DNA from: Bacteroidales bacterium
GTDB taxonomy: Bacteria > Bacteroidota > Bacteroidia > Bacteroidales > VadinHA17
Direction: 5' to 3'
DNA length: 64,000 bases
Assembly (NCBI GenBank): GCA_022865305.1
Contig: JALHSP010000034.1
Location: 1-64,000, forward strand
Position 1 is the stretch's first letter. Every line of letters starts with the position of its first letter. The notes beneath the pieces were generated by a model, which saw only the letters and a list, made by a program, of their open reading frames with translations, was not told where the DNA came from and did not search any database. The position numbers were made by a program, and so were the translations under genes. Shown one piece after another: positions 36,228 to 45,691 of this stretch.

Positions 36228-37925
36228 ATGAACAACATATCTTATTATAAGAAAATTTTGGCGCTGATATTTGTAATACTCACCTTCAGCGCATGTGAAG
36301 AGTTTCTTAATCGTCCACCTGAAGATGCATATACAATCGACAGCTTTTTTAAGACAGATGATCAATGTTTCCAGGCGGCCAACATGCTGTATAATTCCCC
36401 ATGGTATGATTTTCAACGCGGCTGGGCAAAGATTGGTGATGTTATGGCCGGAAACATATATTTTAGTACTGACGATGTTTACCAGGCATTTATCCTGACT
36501 TCCTCTAATACTGAGATGACAGATGCATCAAACTCCCTGTGGCTGGTAAATGGTCACTGTAATGCTGTTATTGAGAACATAGCAAGCAAAGCCGGTCCCG
36601 ATGTCAGCCAGGCAACAAAGAACACTGTCACAGGCGAAGCTATGGTCTGGAAAGCAATGGCCTACTTCTTCCTGGTTCGCTGCTGGGGTGCTGTACCTAT
36701 TGTACACAGTAATAGTGAAATAATTGGTGCAGGTACTGCTACACAGCTCAGGAAAAACCGGGTTGAGGATGTATATGAATATATAGTACGTACTCTGAAC
36801 AAGGCAATTACATTATTACCCGACAATAACCAGCCGGGTCGTATTAATAAGTATTCGGCTTATGCATTACTGGCGAAAGTATATCTTACACGTTCAGGGT
36901 GGGGACAAACCGGCAGCCGCAAGCAGGAAGACCTGGACAAGGACAAAGAATATGCTGCCAAAGTAATAAATGAGAGCGGCGTCACACTTGAACCTGTTTA
37001 CAGCAACCTGTTCCGTATTTCCACAGGGAACCGTAATCCTGAAAACCTGCTGTCGTGGCATTGGATTGCTTCAGATCAATGGACCTCGCAGAATTCCATA
37101 CAATCGGACTTTGCATTAAACAACTTTACAACACTTGCCAGCGATACATGGGGTTCGTGGAGAGGGCCGACAATCGATCTGCAACGTGCTTTTGGTGATA
37201 CCGCAAAAAGCAAAATACGCGTTAATGTTGATATACGTCGTAAAGCAACCATGATGATGTACAGTGACTATTATCCTTACTTCTGGAGAGATAAAGGCGG
37301 ATTTACAGCTACATGGGATGATGAAAATAATGTAGCAGGTTCTGTATTTGGTATTGGTACCGGTGCCAATTGCGTAAAGCATATAGTGGGAAATACTGAG
37401 GACCATAAAGCTGAGTATGGCTCTGCTTCCCTGAGGATGGCAACCAGTTTGTCTACTCACTTAATTCGCCTGGCCGATGTTTACCTTATATATGCAGAGG
37501 CTGTTCTGGGTAACCAGGCTTCCACAAGCGACCCGGAAGCACTTAGACTCTTCAATCTGGTTCGTCATAGGGGTATGGCAACAGCTCCAGATGAAACTTC
37601 CCTGACTTTTGAGAAAATATTTAAGGAACGCAGACTGGAACTGGCATGTGAAGGCGACAACTGGTACGATTTTGTCAGGCTTCACTATTATAATCCCGCG
37701 CTTGCAAAACAATGGCTTAATAGACAGGAGCGAGGGACTTATAACAATCTGAAAGCCTATTACAGTGATGAAGTTGCTCAAAGCTCGGTGACACTGAATT
37801 CATTCAAGGTGAATCTTACAGATGATTCTAAATTCAATTTGCCGTTTCCCGACGTTGATATCACTATGAATAAGTACCTTCTGGAGGATCCGGTGGAGTT
37901 TGATTTTAATTCTATTGGATATTAA
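36228..37925 (+). CDS. SusD/RagB-family glycan-binding lipoprotein (second locus)
   Basis: 565 residues, lipobox FSAC (Cys23) followed by EEFLN. SusD helical fold with 'GEAMVWKAMAYFFLVRCWGAVPIV', 'RLADVYLIYAEAVLGNQAS', 'KIFKERRLELACEGDNWYDFVRL' and the C-terminal 'FNLPFPDVDITMNKYLLEDPVEF'. It binds glycan at the surface and caps the SusC pore. It is co-transcribed with susC and the two glycan-binding genes that follow (27-base gap to the next). Confidence 0.96.
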   Translation: MNNISYYKKILALIFVILTFSACEEFLNRPPEDAYTIDSFFKTDDQCFQAANMLYNSPWYDFQRGWAKIGDVMAGNIYFSTDDVYQAFILTSSNTEMTDASNSLWLVNGHCNAVIENIASKAGPDVSQATKNTVTGEAMVWKAMAYFFLVRCWGAVPIVHSNSEIIGAGTATQLRKNRVEDVYEYIVRTLNKAITLLPDNNQPGRINKYSAYALLAKVYLTRSGWGQTGSRKQEDLDKDKEYAAKVINESGVTLEPVYSNLFRISTGNRNPENLLSWHWIASDQWTSQNSIQSDFALNNFTTLASDTWGSWRGPTIDLQRAFGDTAKSKIRVNVDIRRKATMMMYSDYYPYFWRDKGGFTATWDDENNVAGSVFGIGTGANCVKHIVGNTEDHKAEYGSASLRMATSLSTHLIRLADVYLIYAEAVLGNQASTSDPEALRLFNLVRHRGMATAPDETSLTFEKIFKERRLELACEGDNWYDFVRLHYYNPALAKQWLNRQERGTYNNLKAYYSDEVAQSSVTLNSFKVNLTDDSKFNLPFPDVDITMNKYLLEDPVEFDFNSIGY

Positions 37926-37952
37926 TGCAGTAAAAATTAAAAAGTGTAAAAG

Positions 37953-39191
37953 ATGAAAGGGATAATAATAACAACTACAAAGGTATCTGCAATATCCATA
38001 TTGCTGGTAATCCTTTTTGCTGGTATGCTTTTCCAGGCATGCGATAAAGATGATTCGGGTGGTGGAATGCCGGTGGTTGCCTATGTTCGTGTAACCGATG
38101 CTGCAAAATCCGATTCGCTTGTCACCCATGCTTTTATGGGAAGTACAATAGCTATTATTGGCGAGAACCTGCAGAATGTTGACGAAATCTGGTTCAACGA
38201 CCAGGAGGCTTATGTGAACTTCAGCTTTGTCACAAGCACCTCAATTATTGTTAACATTCCCGACATAATTCCTTCAACTGTAACAAACCTGATGCTACTG
38301 ATCAACAGCAATAAGACAGATACGCTCAAATATCCGTTTGGTGTTGATGTGCCGCCTCCATTTCTCAGTGGTATGCTTTGCGAATATGTGGATGATGGTG
38401 AAACCGCAGTTATCAAGGGGAACTTCTTTATTGATGATCCCAGTTCACCGTTGAAGGTGTTCTTCCCGGGTAACATGGAAGGTACAGTGCAGAGTGTCAG
38501 CATAAACAAAGTAGAAGTTATGGTACCACAAGGGGCAGGAGTAGGACCGATTCAGGTAAAATCAATCTATGGCTCCACACGCTCAAGCTTCTATTTCCGC
38601 GATGATAGAAATATAGTCCTTGATTTTGATGTTCTGACTGCTTCGGGTGGTTGGCGTTCCGGAGTTATTGGTAATTCTAATCCTGCTCCAATCAAAGGAA
38701 ATTATGTCAGGTTCCAGGGAGCTATGGCAGGCGGTGCAGGTGCGCAATGGAGTGAAGATCCTTTCAGTTTTAACCTTTGGCCTATTGCAAATGGACGGCC
38801 TGATGTACCGTTTTATTCAGGCGATATTGCTAATGCAGCTATCAAATTTGAATGTTATGTGGTTGAAGAGTGGAAGGCATCAGCTTTGCAGATGATTTTT
38901 ACCCCATACGCGACGACTGGTACCAATAGCTATATTGGCGATTCTAATGTACCTAGGGGACTCTGGATACCATGGAAAGAAAGCGGAACTTATAAAACCG
39001 ACGGTTGGACTACAGTTTCTGTTCCTTTAAGTGAATTTAAATACACTGCAAGTGGTGGTACATGCGGGAATCCTCTTACTGCAGATATGCTCAGAGGTCT
39101 CACTTTCTTTGTTTACAGCGGCGGCGTGGAAGGGACAGATTGCACCCCGCATATATGTATTGATAATATACGGGTTGTACCTGTACAATAG
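37953..39191 (+). CDS. Surface glycan-binding lipoprotein with IPT/TIG domains
   Basis: 412 residues, lipobox FQAC (Cys30) followed by DKDD, an acidic surface-export signal. Two IPT/TIG Ig-like repeats (about 45-135 and 135-215; 'GSTIAIIGENLQNVDEIWF', 'ETAVIKGNFF') lead to a C-terminal glycan-binding beta-sandwich (about 220-412; 'IVLDFDVLTASGGWRSGVIG', 'VSVPLSEFKY', 'HICIDNIRVVPV'). This is the layout of surface glycan-binding proteins that sit next to SusD in xyloglucan and mannan loci. It captures polysaccharide at the cell surface for the GH26 enzyme and SusCD. Confidence 0.9.
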   Translation: MKGIIITTTKVSAISILLVILFAGMLFQACDKDDSGGGMPVVAYVRVTDAAKSDSLVTHAFMGSTIAIIGENLQNVDEIWFNDQEAYVNFSFVTSTSIIVNIPDIIPSTVTNLMLLINSNKTDTLKYPFGVDVPPPFLSGMLCEYVDDGETAVIKGNFFIDDPSSPLKVFFPGNMEGTVQSVSINKVEVMVPQGAGVGPIQVKSIYGSTRSSFYFRDDRNIVLDFDVLTASGGWRSGVIGNSNPAPIKGNYVRFQGAMAGGAGAQWSEDPFSFNLWPIANGRPDVPFYSGDIANAAIKFECYVVEEWKASALQMIFTPYATTGTNSYIGDSNVPRGLWIPWKESGTYKTDGWTTVSVPLSEFKYTASGGTCGNPLTADMLRGLTFFVYSGGVEGTDCTPHICIDNIRVVPVQ

Positions 39192-39212
39192 AAGTTTACA
39201 CCCTATAAAAAT

Positions 39213-41345
39213 ATGAATATGCAATCAAAATTCATTAAATACTGCAATTGTGCACTGCTGTTCGCAACATTGTGTATGGTAAGTGCCAGTGCTCTTCTTA
39301 CGTCATGCGATAGAGAAGAAGAAGACGACAAAGTAGCTCTTTACAGTTTTGGACCCATGCCTATTGCCAGGGGAGCCGAACTAAAATTCATTGGTAAAAA
39401 TCTCGATAAGGTTACCTCCATTGTACTGCCGGATAATATTACAATTACAACATTCACAACAAAAACCGCCGACCTGCTTACAATAACCGTTCCCCAGGAG
39501 GCTGTTCCTGGTTTTGTTGTTCTGAAGACTCCGGATGGTGATATCACCACTAAAACAGAAATAGGCTTTTCGGAACCAATCTCAATAGCAAGCTTTTCAC
39601 CTGCAACTATAAAACCTAACGCAGAACTCACAATTACAGGTGATTATCTTAATCTGGTCGGCGAGGTTATTTTTACTGACAGGATTAAGGTCATCAAGAC
39701 CTCGTTCACCAGCCAGAGCCGGACTGAGATCAAATTGCTTGTACCGGCAACGGCACAAACGGGTAAAATTGCCGTATCGGATTCAGAAGAAGATCCTGTA
39801 ATCGTTTATTCCGTAACAAATCTTACAGTTAAGCTGCCTGCTTTTACAACTATTGCTCCAAACCCGGTAAAGGCCGGAACGCAGCTTACAATCACCGGCA
39901 CCGATCTCGACCTGGTAATAACAGTCACGCTTGGGGGCAACAAGAATATCACGACTTTTGTAAGTAAGACGGCCACTGAAATTGTTCTGGATGTACCGGC
40001 AGATACAAAAGATGGTATTGTTACCCTTACGCCTGCTTCCGGAGTGAAGGTTGAATCGGCCGACGAACTGGTGATGGTGGTTCCGGCGGTAAGTGTCACA
40101 CCCACCACCCTTAAAAACGGTGCAGATATAACAGTAACGGGAACCGATCTTGATCTTGTCGACAAGGTGACCTTTGGCGGAGACAAGCAGGGGACCATCA
40201 AAGCAGGAGGAACAGAAACACAGATAGTGGTGACGGTGCCCGATGATGCCACAAGCGGTGTTGTGACCTTTATTACCAAAGCAGCAAAAGAAGTGGACGG
40301 ACCTTCTCTTACGATTATTGATCCGGTATTTACTTCATTCAGTCCTTCTTCCGGCAAGGCTAATACAGATGTTACAATTGTCGGAACCGATCTTGACATT
40401 ATAGCTGATGTTGAGTTCTTTGGCGGGATAAAAGGGACTATAGGCACGAGGAGTGAAACACAGCTTACCGTAAAAGTCCCTATTGGTGCAAATACCGGGA
40501 AGATTGTCCTGGTGGCAAAAAACGGCACCCGCGTATTGTCAAGTGCAGATTTTACAGTCCTTGCCAATCTTCCTAATTTTACTCATTTTACTGAAAGTGT
40601 AGCCGCAAGGGGAGCCATATTGACACTTAATGGTACAAATATGGACCTGATTAAATCACTTGTTTTCCCGGGTGATATTGTTGCTACTGAATATGGGCTT
40701 AAATCAACAACACAGGTTCAGGTATATGTACCATGGAACGCTACTATAGGGTACGGCAAAATAAAAATAAATACCTATGAAGGCGAACAGGGTTATGTGC
40801 CGCCAACATCAACAATTTTCATCGGAGGCGTTGTACCGGTAACCGGTTCCTCCCTGATTATTAATGATTTTGATGAAGTTGGACATGACCTTGGCTGGGA
40901 TAACTGGAATGGCATCAGTCAGTTAATGAACGATGGCAATGGTGTTTCAGGAAAATATCTGAAAGGTGCAGCTGCACTTAATGCATGGGACTGGAAATGG
41001 ATATGGGGTTGTAACCATAGCCAGCTGCCCAAGCAAACGGCTAATACAGCGACATATGTCCTGAAACTGGATATCAAAATTACTGCCCCGATCAGTGCTG
41101 ACGCAAGCAGATTCCAGTTCAAGCTGGGTGGAAGTGATTCCAGATGGGTAAAACTTGGTCTGGTAAACAGTGATGGAAATTATGCTACCGAGGGATGGGT
41201 TACCGTCACATTTGATCTGGTAAATGACCTTGGATTTTCCGGTACAATACCCGGATCAGGCGATTGGGGCATGATAGCACAGCCTGCTGCAGCGCTTGAC
41301 TTTAATGTTGTCAACATTGATAATATACGTTTTGAACCTAAATAA
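39213..41345 (+). CDS. Surface glycan-binding lipoprotein with six IPT/TIG repeats
   Basis: 710 residues, lipobox LTSC (Cys32) followed by DREEEDD, a strongly acidic surface-export signal. Six tandem IPT/TIG repeats of about 80 residues each span about 45-535 (each with 'G..L.I.G..LD.V..V.F' and 'V..PA.A..G.V.L'). A C-terminal domain (about 545-710) is rich in Trp ('WDNWNGISQ', 'NAWDWKWIWGCN') and ends IDNIRFEPK, like its smaller neighbour. The rod of Ig domains should hold the binding domain far from the membrane. It is the last gene before a hairpin terminator. Confidence 0.9.
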   Translation: MNMQSKFIKYCNCALLFATLCMVSASALLTSCDREEEDDKVALYSFGPMPIARGAELKFIGKNLDKVTSIVLPDNITITTFTTKTADLLTITVPQEAVPGFVVLKTPDGDITTKTEIGFSEPISIASFSPATIKPNAELTITGDYLNLVGEVIFTDRIKVIKTSFTSQSRTEIKLLVPATAQTGKIAVSDSEEDPVIVYSVTNLTVKLPAFTTIAPNPVKAGTQLTITGTDLDLVITVTLGGNKNITTFVSKTATEIVLDVPADTKDGIVTLTPASGVKVESADELVMVVPAVSVTPTTLKNGADITVTGTDLDLVDKVTFGGDKQGTIKAGGTETQIVVTVPDDATSGVVTFITKAAKEVDGPSLTIIDPVFTSFSPSSGKANTDVTIVGTDLDIIADVEFFGGIKGTIGTRSETQLTVKVPIGANTGKIVLVAKNGTRVLSSADFTVLANLPNFTHFTESVAARGAILTLNGTNMDLIKSLVFPGDIVATEYGLKSTTQVQVYVPWNATIGYGKIKINTYEGEQGYVPPTSTIFIGGVVPVTGSSLIINDFDEVGHDLGWDNWNGISQLMNDGNGVSGKYLKGAAALNAWDWKWIWGCNHSQLPKQTANTATYVLKLDIKITAPISADASRFQFKLGGSDSRWVKLGLVNSDGNYATEGWVTVTFDLVNDLGFSGTIPGSGDWGMIAQPAAALDFNVVNIDNIRFEPK

Positions 41346-41383
41346 TGATGATTTATTAAATCTGTCATTTTGAATTTTCATCG

Positions 41384-41419
41384 GGGTATCTCATTAACTT
41401 CGCATAAAATGAGATACCC
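41384..41419 (+). terminator. Hairpin between the glycan-binding and GH26 genes
   Basis: 12-bp arms (GGGTATCTCATT at 41384-41395, AATGAGATACCC at 41408-41419) are followed by TTTCGGTTTT. The hairpin would end or attenuate the Sus transcript before the enzyme gene. Confidence 0.8.
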
Positions 41420-41467
41420 TTTCGGTTTTATATATAACAGGGTATTAATGATTAAGTAAATTAATAT

Positions 41468-44400
41468 ATGACAGGAAAATTTCGCATATTGTGTATTTAT
41501 ATGATATTCACGGTGTTCAGCTTAAGTGTTCTGAAGGCGCAGAGCGTTAAATATGAAGCTGAAAGCGGCACTTTATCAGGTACCCTGACAGTTCAGAGCT
41601 CGCTGACAGGTTACTCGGGCAGCGGTTATGCAGGCAATTTCGGGAACGACGGCGATAAAGTAACTTTTAATTTCAGCCTGGCACAGTCAGGATATTTCAA
41701 CATTTATATAGGATATGCGGCTCCCTTTGGTGATAAAATAAACAATATAAGTATCAATGGCAATAGTGCCGAGGTATCATTTCAAAATTCAACCGGTTTC
41801 AGGGAAACTCTTTTCGGTAAAGCCGGACTTATCACAGGGACCAACGTCATAACCATAATTAAGAACTGGGGATGGTTTTTACTGGATTACATCAGGATTG
41901 AGCCGAATACCGATCCTGAAGTAACCGTAAAGATCCCTTATCCGCTGGTCACACCAGGGCCTATGACCAATACCCGGAGGTTATTTTCTTACCTGACGGA
42001 TAAATTCACTAAAAATATTCATTCCGGCACAATGAGCCTTAATGCAATTGAAGAAGCTCAGTGGCTTTATTCACAGACCGGCAAATACCCTGCACTGATT
42101 GGCCTCGACTTTATGAACCACACCAGGGACTGGAGCTGGTACGACAAGGCAATAGTGGTCAATGAAGCAAAAAACTGGTACAATAATAACGGACTGGTTG
42201 CTGTCTGCTGGCACTGGCGCGATCCATCCCGGGTAACAGATGAATTCTATACAAGCAAAACAAGTTTTGACGTATCGAAGATTTCTGTTCCGGCTTCGGC
42301 TGAATATCAGGCAATGCTCAGTGATATTGATATAATTGCGGGTTTTCTCAAACAGCTGCAGGACACAGAAACGCCTGTTCTTTTCAGACCGCTGCACGAA
42401 GCATCAGGAGCGTGGTTCTGGTGGGGAGCAAAAGGCGCTGAGCCCTGCAAAGCTCTCTGGAGGCTTATGTTCGACAGGCTTGTGAACTATCATGGGCTGA
42501 AAAACCTGATCTGGGTATGGACAACGGATGCCAAAACGGATAACCTTGACTGGTATCCCGGTGACGAATATGTTGATATCCTTGGTGCCGATATCTATGC
42601 CACCAATGGCGATTTCAGCTCCCAGGTGCTGACTTATAATGCAATAAAAGAAAAATTTCAGGGTAAAAAGCTTGTAACACTGAGTGAAAACGGACCGGTC
42701 CCGGATCCTGATAACCTGGTAAATGATAAATCCAGCTGGTCATGGTTCATGACATGGTATGGTGATTTCGTCCGCAGCTCTGAAATAAATCCGTTGACCC
42801 ACTGGCAGAAAATCATGAATCACGAATATGTGATCACCCTTGATGAAATGCCTGACCTGAAAAACTATCCCTTAAATGATTACAGCCTTTATCCCCAGGG
42901 CTTTTTCCTCGACAGCTGGCAGCCAAAAACAATTGCCAGTCCCGAATATAATAACGTGCAACAGATCACAGATCCTGTGACAGTTGCAATTACTGTAGAC
43001 TGTCTTGATACCATCACTAAAATTCCCCGGTATCTCTTTGGCGATAATGCAAACCTTTGGACAGGCTGCATGGCTGATGACAAAGAGCTTATGAAGCATA
43101 TAGCCGACAGGAATATTGGTGTTTTACGCGGACCTGCAGGAAGCGTTTCAGATGTTTTCTTCTGGAACAGGAATGTCGACCAGCGTCCGTCCGATGTCCC
43201 GGCAACTCTGATGGGCTCTACGGAGACAAACTGGCCATGGTATGGCGACAGACCTTATTCATGGGAGACATGGACAATGGATGTGGACTCCCTTTATAGC
43301 ATTATTAAACAGGTGAATGCAACGGGTATGATTACAGTTAATTATGGTTATGCAAGGTATGGGACAAGCATAAATCCTGTTGCAAATGCGGCACATATGG
43401 CAGCGGACTGGGTGCGCTATGATAAAGGCCGGTCAAAATTCTGGGAAATAGGTAATGAGGTCTTTGGCAATTGGGAAGCAGGATACAGGATCGATCAGAC
43501 ACTCAATAAAGATGGTCAGCCGGAATATATAAATCCCACGCTTTACGGTCAGCACTGCCTGGTTTTTATCGATTCAATGAAAGCTGCTGCTCAGAAGATC
43601 GGGGTTGATATAAAAATTGGTCTGGTGATGGTGGAGGGATCATCAACCAGTTCTGTCTGGAACAAAGAAGTAGCAACACAGGCAGGTCATAAAGCTGATT
43701 ATTATGTAGTGCATAGTTATTTCACTCCATGGAACACTAACTCCGATTTCGAAACAATTTTAAACTCATACTCAAAAGCTGGTGACTATATTACATATGT
43801 CTGGGATGAAGTGGCAAAAGCCGGACAACCTAAATTACCTGTGGCTCTGACTGAATATAATATTTTTGCCATCGGGTCAAATCAGCCCGTATCGCATGTG
43901 AATGGCATGCATGCTGTGCTGATCACAGGAGAAGTAATGAAAACCGGTTATGGCGCTGCCTTACGATGGGATCTGGCAAACGGATGGGACAATGGCAATG
44001 ATCATGGCATGTTCTCCTATAATGAACCTGATATTCCTGAGTATACTCCTCACCCTGCATTTTATCATCTTTACTATCTTCAAAAGTACTCTGGAGACGT
44101 AATGCTGAACTCGTCAATGGTTGGTGCGACGGGAGTTGTTATAATTCCTACAGCATTTCAGTCGGGACAAATAGGTGCAGCAATAGTTAACACCACTAAA
44201 ATTCAGAAGAACGTCAGGTTAAATTTAAAGAACTATAAGGTCGGAGAGAGGTATTATACCTACACGCTGACGGGAACTTCCGGTGAGGATTTTTCAAGAA
44301 AAGTGTTTGTGAACGGAAACGGTCCATCTCTGATTGCAGGAGGGCCTGCTGATTATGAAACCATTAAAGCAAATTCAAGTGTTATTAATGAAGAAATTGT

Positions 44401-44737
44401 GATAAAGGCTCCTCCATTGTCAGTAACGTTTATTCTGGTTGAATCCGGAACAAAGGAACTTGTTATCAATAATGAGGTTACGTCAGTAGAAAACACATCT
44501 GCTGGTGAGTTAATAATAGTATATCCGAATCCTTCCCAAAGCAGCTTTACAGTTGCAAACATTCCGCCTGGAATATCAGCTATCGAAATAAAGGATTTGC
44601 TGGGCAGACCTTTTTACAAAAGGACTGGGACTTTCAGTACAAATGAAACATTCAATATCAACCTGCCCGGGGGTGTTTATTTTATTATCCTGAATAGTAA
44701 GAACAGGCAGATAACAAAAAAAATAACCATTAAGTAA
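41468..44737 (+). CDS. Multidomain T9SS-secreted enzyme: CBM35, GH26 mannanase, second clan GH-A domain
   Basis: 1089 residues with a signal peptide ending near LKAQ (25). A CBM35-type carbohydrate-binding domain occupies about 28-147. The GH26 barrel (about 160-465) has the acid/base in 'FRPLHEASGAWFWWG' (Glu311) and the nucleophile in 'LSENGP' (Glu407), as in beta-1,4-mannanases. A second TIM barrel (about 505-850) has 'PRYLFGDN', 'LRGPAGSVSDVFFWN', 'FWEIGNEVFGNWE' (Glu664) and 'ALTEYN' (Glu796). This is the two-glutamate pattern of clan GH-A, closest by eye to GH51/GH39/GH44-type enzymes, but I cannot assign a family. A beta-sandwich follows. The last 78 residues ('VYPNPSQSSF', 'IEIKDLLGRPF', 'GGVYFIIL') are a type A T9SS sorting domain. 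It probably cleaves a branched mannan or mixed hemicellulose outside the cell. Confidence 0.88.
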   Translation: MTGKFRILCIYMIFTVFSLSVLKAQSVKYEAESGTLSGTLTVQSSLTGYSGSGYAGNFGNDGDKVTFNFSLAQSGYFNIYIGYAAPFGDKINNISINGNSAEVSFQNSTGFRETLFGKAGLITGTNVITIIKNWGWFLLDYIRIEPNTDPEVTVKIPYPLVTPGPMTNTRRLFSYLTDKFTKNIHSGTMSLNAIEEAQWLYSQTGKYPALIGLDFMNHTRDWSWYDKAIVVNEAKNWYNNNGLVAVCWHWRDPSRVTDEFYTSKTSFDVSKISVPASAEYQAMLSDIDIIAGFLKQLQDTETPVLFRPLHEASGAWFWWGAKGAEPCKALWRLMFDRLVNYHGLKNLIWVWTTDAKTDNLDWYPGDEYVDILGADIYATNGDFSSQVLTYNAIKEKFQGKKLVTLSENGPVPDPDNLVNDKSSWSWFMTWYGDFVRSSEINPLTHWQKIMNHEYVITLDEMPDLKNYPLNDYSLYPQGFFLDSWQPKTIASPEYNNVQQITDPVTVAITVDCLDTITKIPRYLFGDNANLWTGCMADDKELMKHIADRNIGVLRGPAGSVSDVFFWNRNVDQRPSDVPATLMGSTETNWPWYGDRPYSWETWTMDVDSLYSIIKQVNATGMITVNYGYARYGTSINPVANAAHMAADWVRYDKGRSKFWEIGNEVFGNWEAGYRIDQTLNKDGQPEYINPTLYGQHCLVFIDSMKAAAQKIGVDIKIGLVMVEGSSTSSVWNKEVATQAGHKADYYVVHSYFTPWNTNSDFETILNSYSKAGDYITYVWDEVAKAGQPKLPVALTEYNIFAIGSNQPVSHVNGMHAVLITGEVMKTGYGAALRWDLANGWDNGNDHGMFSYNEPDIPEYTPHPAFYHLYYLQKYSGDVMLNSSMVGATGVVIIPTAFQSGQIGAAIVNTTKIQKNVRLNLKNYKVGERYYTYTLTGTSGEDFSRKVFVNGNGPSLIAGGPADYETIKANSSVINEEIVIKAPPLSVTFILVESGTKELVINNEVTSVENTSAGELIIVYPNPSQSSFTVANIPPGISAIEIKDLLGRPFYKRTGTFSTNETFNINLPGGVYFIILNSKNRQITKKITIK

Positions 44738-44826
44738 AAGATTCACAGATACTGTTCAATTCAAAAGTATATTCCGGGGCGGGATTATCAGTTAAGGATT
44801 CAAAAATGATAACAGGATTTCAAGAT

Positions 44827-44857
44827 TTCGGTGATAAGACATTTTTTATTATTTTTG
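44827..44857 (+). promoter_or_regulatory. Promoter of tRNA-Cys
   Basis: TATTTTTG (44850-44857) is a full -7 match, 43 bases before the tRNA. A weak -33 (TTTC/TTCG) lies 19-20 bases upstream. Confidence 0.5.
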
Positions 44858-44900
44858 CCATCCGATAAATGGTACACCGTCGTTAAGCTTTGGCGCACAT

Positions 44901-44971
44901 GGTCGGTTAACCGAGTGGCTAGGTAGCGGTCTGCAAAACCGTTTACGGCGGTTCGAATCCGCCACCGACCT
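44901..44971 (+). tRNA. tRNA-Cys (anticodon GCA)
   Basis: 71 bases: acceptor GGTCGGT/ACCGACC, anticodon loop CTGCAAA (GCA), T arm GGCGG-TTCGAAT-CCGCC, discriminator U. CCA is not encoded. It marks the left edge of the accessory region. Confidence 0.93.
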
Positions 44972-45085
44972 CAAATTCAAACCTCATAAATGTTGATAAT
45001 CAATATTATGAGATTTATTATTTAGTGAATTAGTCCCCCCAAGGTCCCACGATTTCAAATCGACATACAAAAATTACCATTTTTT

Positions 45086-45343
45086 ATGCTTGTCCATTTT
45101 CTTTCTTGCCATAGAACTCAAATGTTCATTCACCATGCCAGAGAAATATTCAGAATACATCCAGAGGTAAAAACACAACTGTGGGGAGGAGAATTTTGGA
45201 CTGATGGATACTTTGTTAACACAGTCAGTAAGTTTGGGGATGAATCAACGATATCGAAATATGTCAGAGAACAAGGAGTTGAAAAAGACTATACTGTTTT
45301 GCACAAAGCAAAACAGTTGGATTTGTTTTCAGATACTCCGTAG
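45086..45343 (+). pseudogene. IS200/IS605-family transposase, C-terminal fragment
   Basis: The last 70 or so residues ('HHAREIFRIHPEVKTQLWGG', 'EFWTDGYFVNTVSKFGDEST', 'ISKYVREQGVEKDYTVLHKA') match the C-terminal third of TnpA (Y1 transposase), including the region around the catalytic tyrosine. The catalytic HUH motif and the N-terminal part are missing; the first 15 residues of the frame are unrelated. The stop lies inside the right-end hairpin. This is a dead remnant. Confidence 0.75.
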
Positions 45344-45356
45344 CTTGCTGCGGAGT
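45335..45356 (+). repeat. IS200/IS605 right-end hairpin
   Basis: ACTCCGTAGC and GCTGCGGAGT form a near-perfect stem around the transposase stop codon. Such an imperfect subterminal palindrome is what Y1 transposases recognise at the right end. Confidence 0.6.
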
Positions 45357-45385
45357 AGTTCATTGTGTTAGCTATTTGACTTGCG

Positions 45386-45660
45386 GTTGCGGAGTCTGTA
45401 TTTGCTTGTTTGTTCATGACAAATGCAAAGTTAGTGCATTGCGAAGACTCATATAAAATGCCCTCTGTTACTAATACTTCAAGATTACTTATTGTTTAAC
45501 CTGAGAGGGATGCCAACCTTACTTTTGCCTGCTGCGGAAAAAAAGAATGCTTTTTTGAGGACGCTGGTATCAATAATTTCGTTTGCGTTTTGAAATTACC
45601 AGACCTGTTATAATAGCAATGACCTATCGTATGGTTATTTGTTTAGTAGAAACTTAGAGA
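45386..45660 (-). repeat. Conserved noncoding module, copy A, with promoter and MNKQ start
   Basis: About 270 bases are clearly homologous to 50468-50730. Shared blocks include TTTGTTCAT, TGCATTG, AAATGCCCT, GGGATGxCAACC and AAAGAATGCTT in the same order. Read on the minus strand, each copy leads through TAACTTTG (45433-45426) to an ATG (45417) followed by codons for MNKQ-NT. Here the peptide (MNKQANTDSATASQ, then unrelated residues) runs into the IS200 remnant. The module directly follows TIR gene 1. Confidence 0.65.
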
Positions 45661-45691
45661 CAAGTATGTTGAGCGATTAAAATTTTCTAGA

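Noticed and set aside
39806-40567. Long minus-strand open frame inside the six-IPT gene
   Set aside because: Antisense shadow of repetitive Thr/Val-rich coding sequence. The plus-strand frame has a signal peptide, repeats and operon context; the antisense product resembles nothing.
44972-45085. att site of an integrative element after tRNA-Cys
   Set aside because: No second copy of the tRNA 3' end and no integrase gene in the window.
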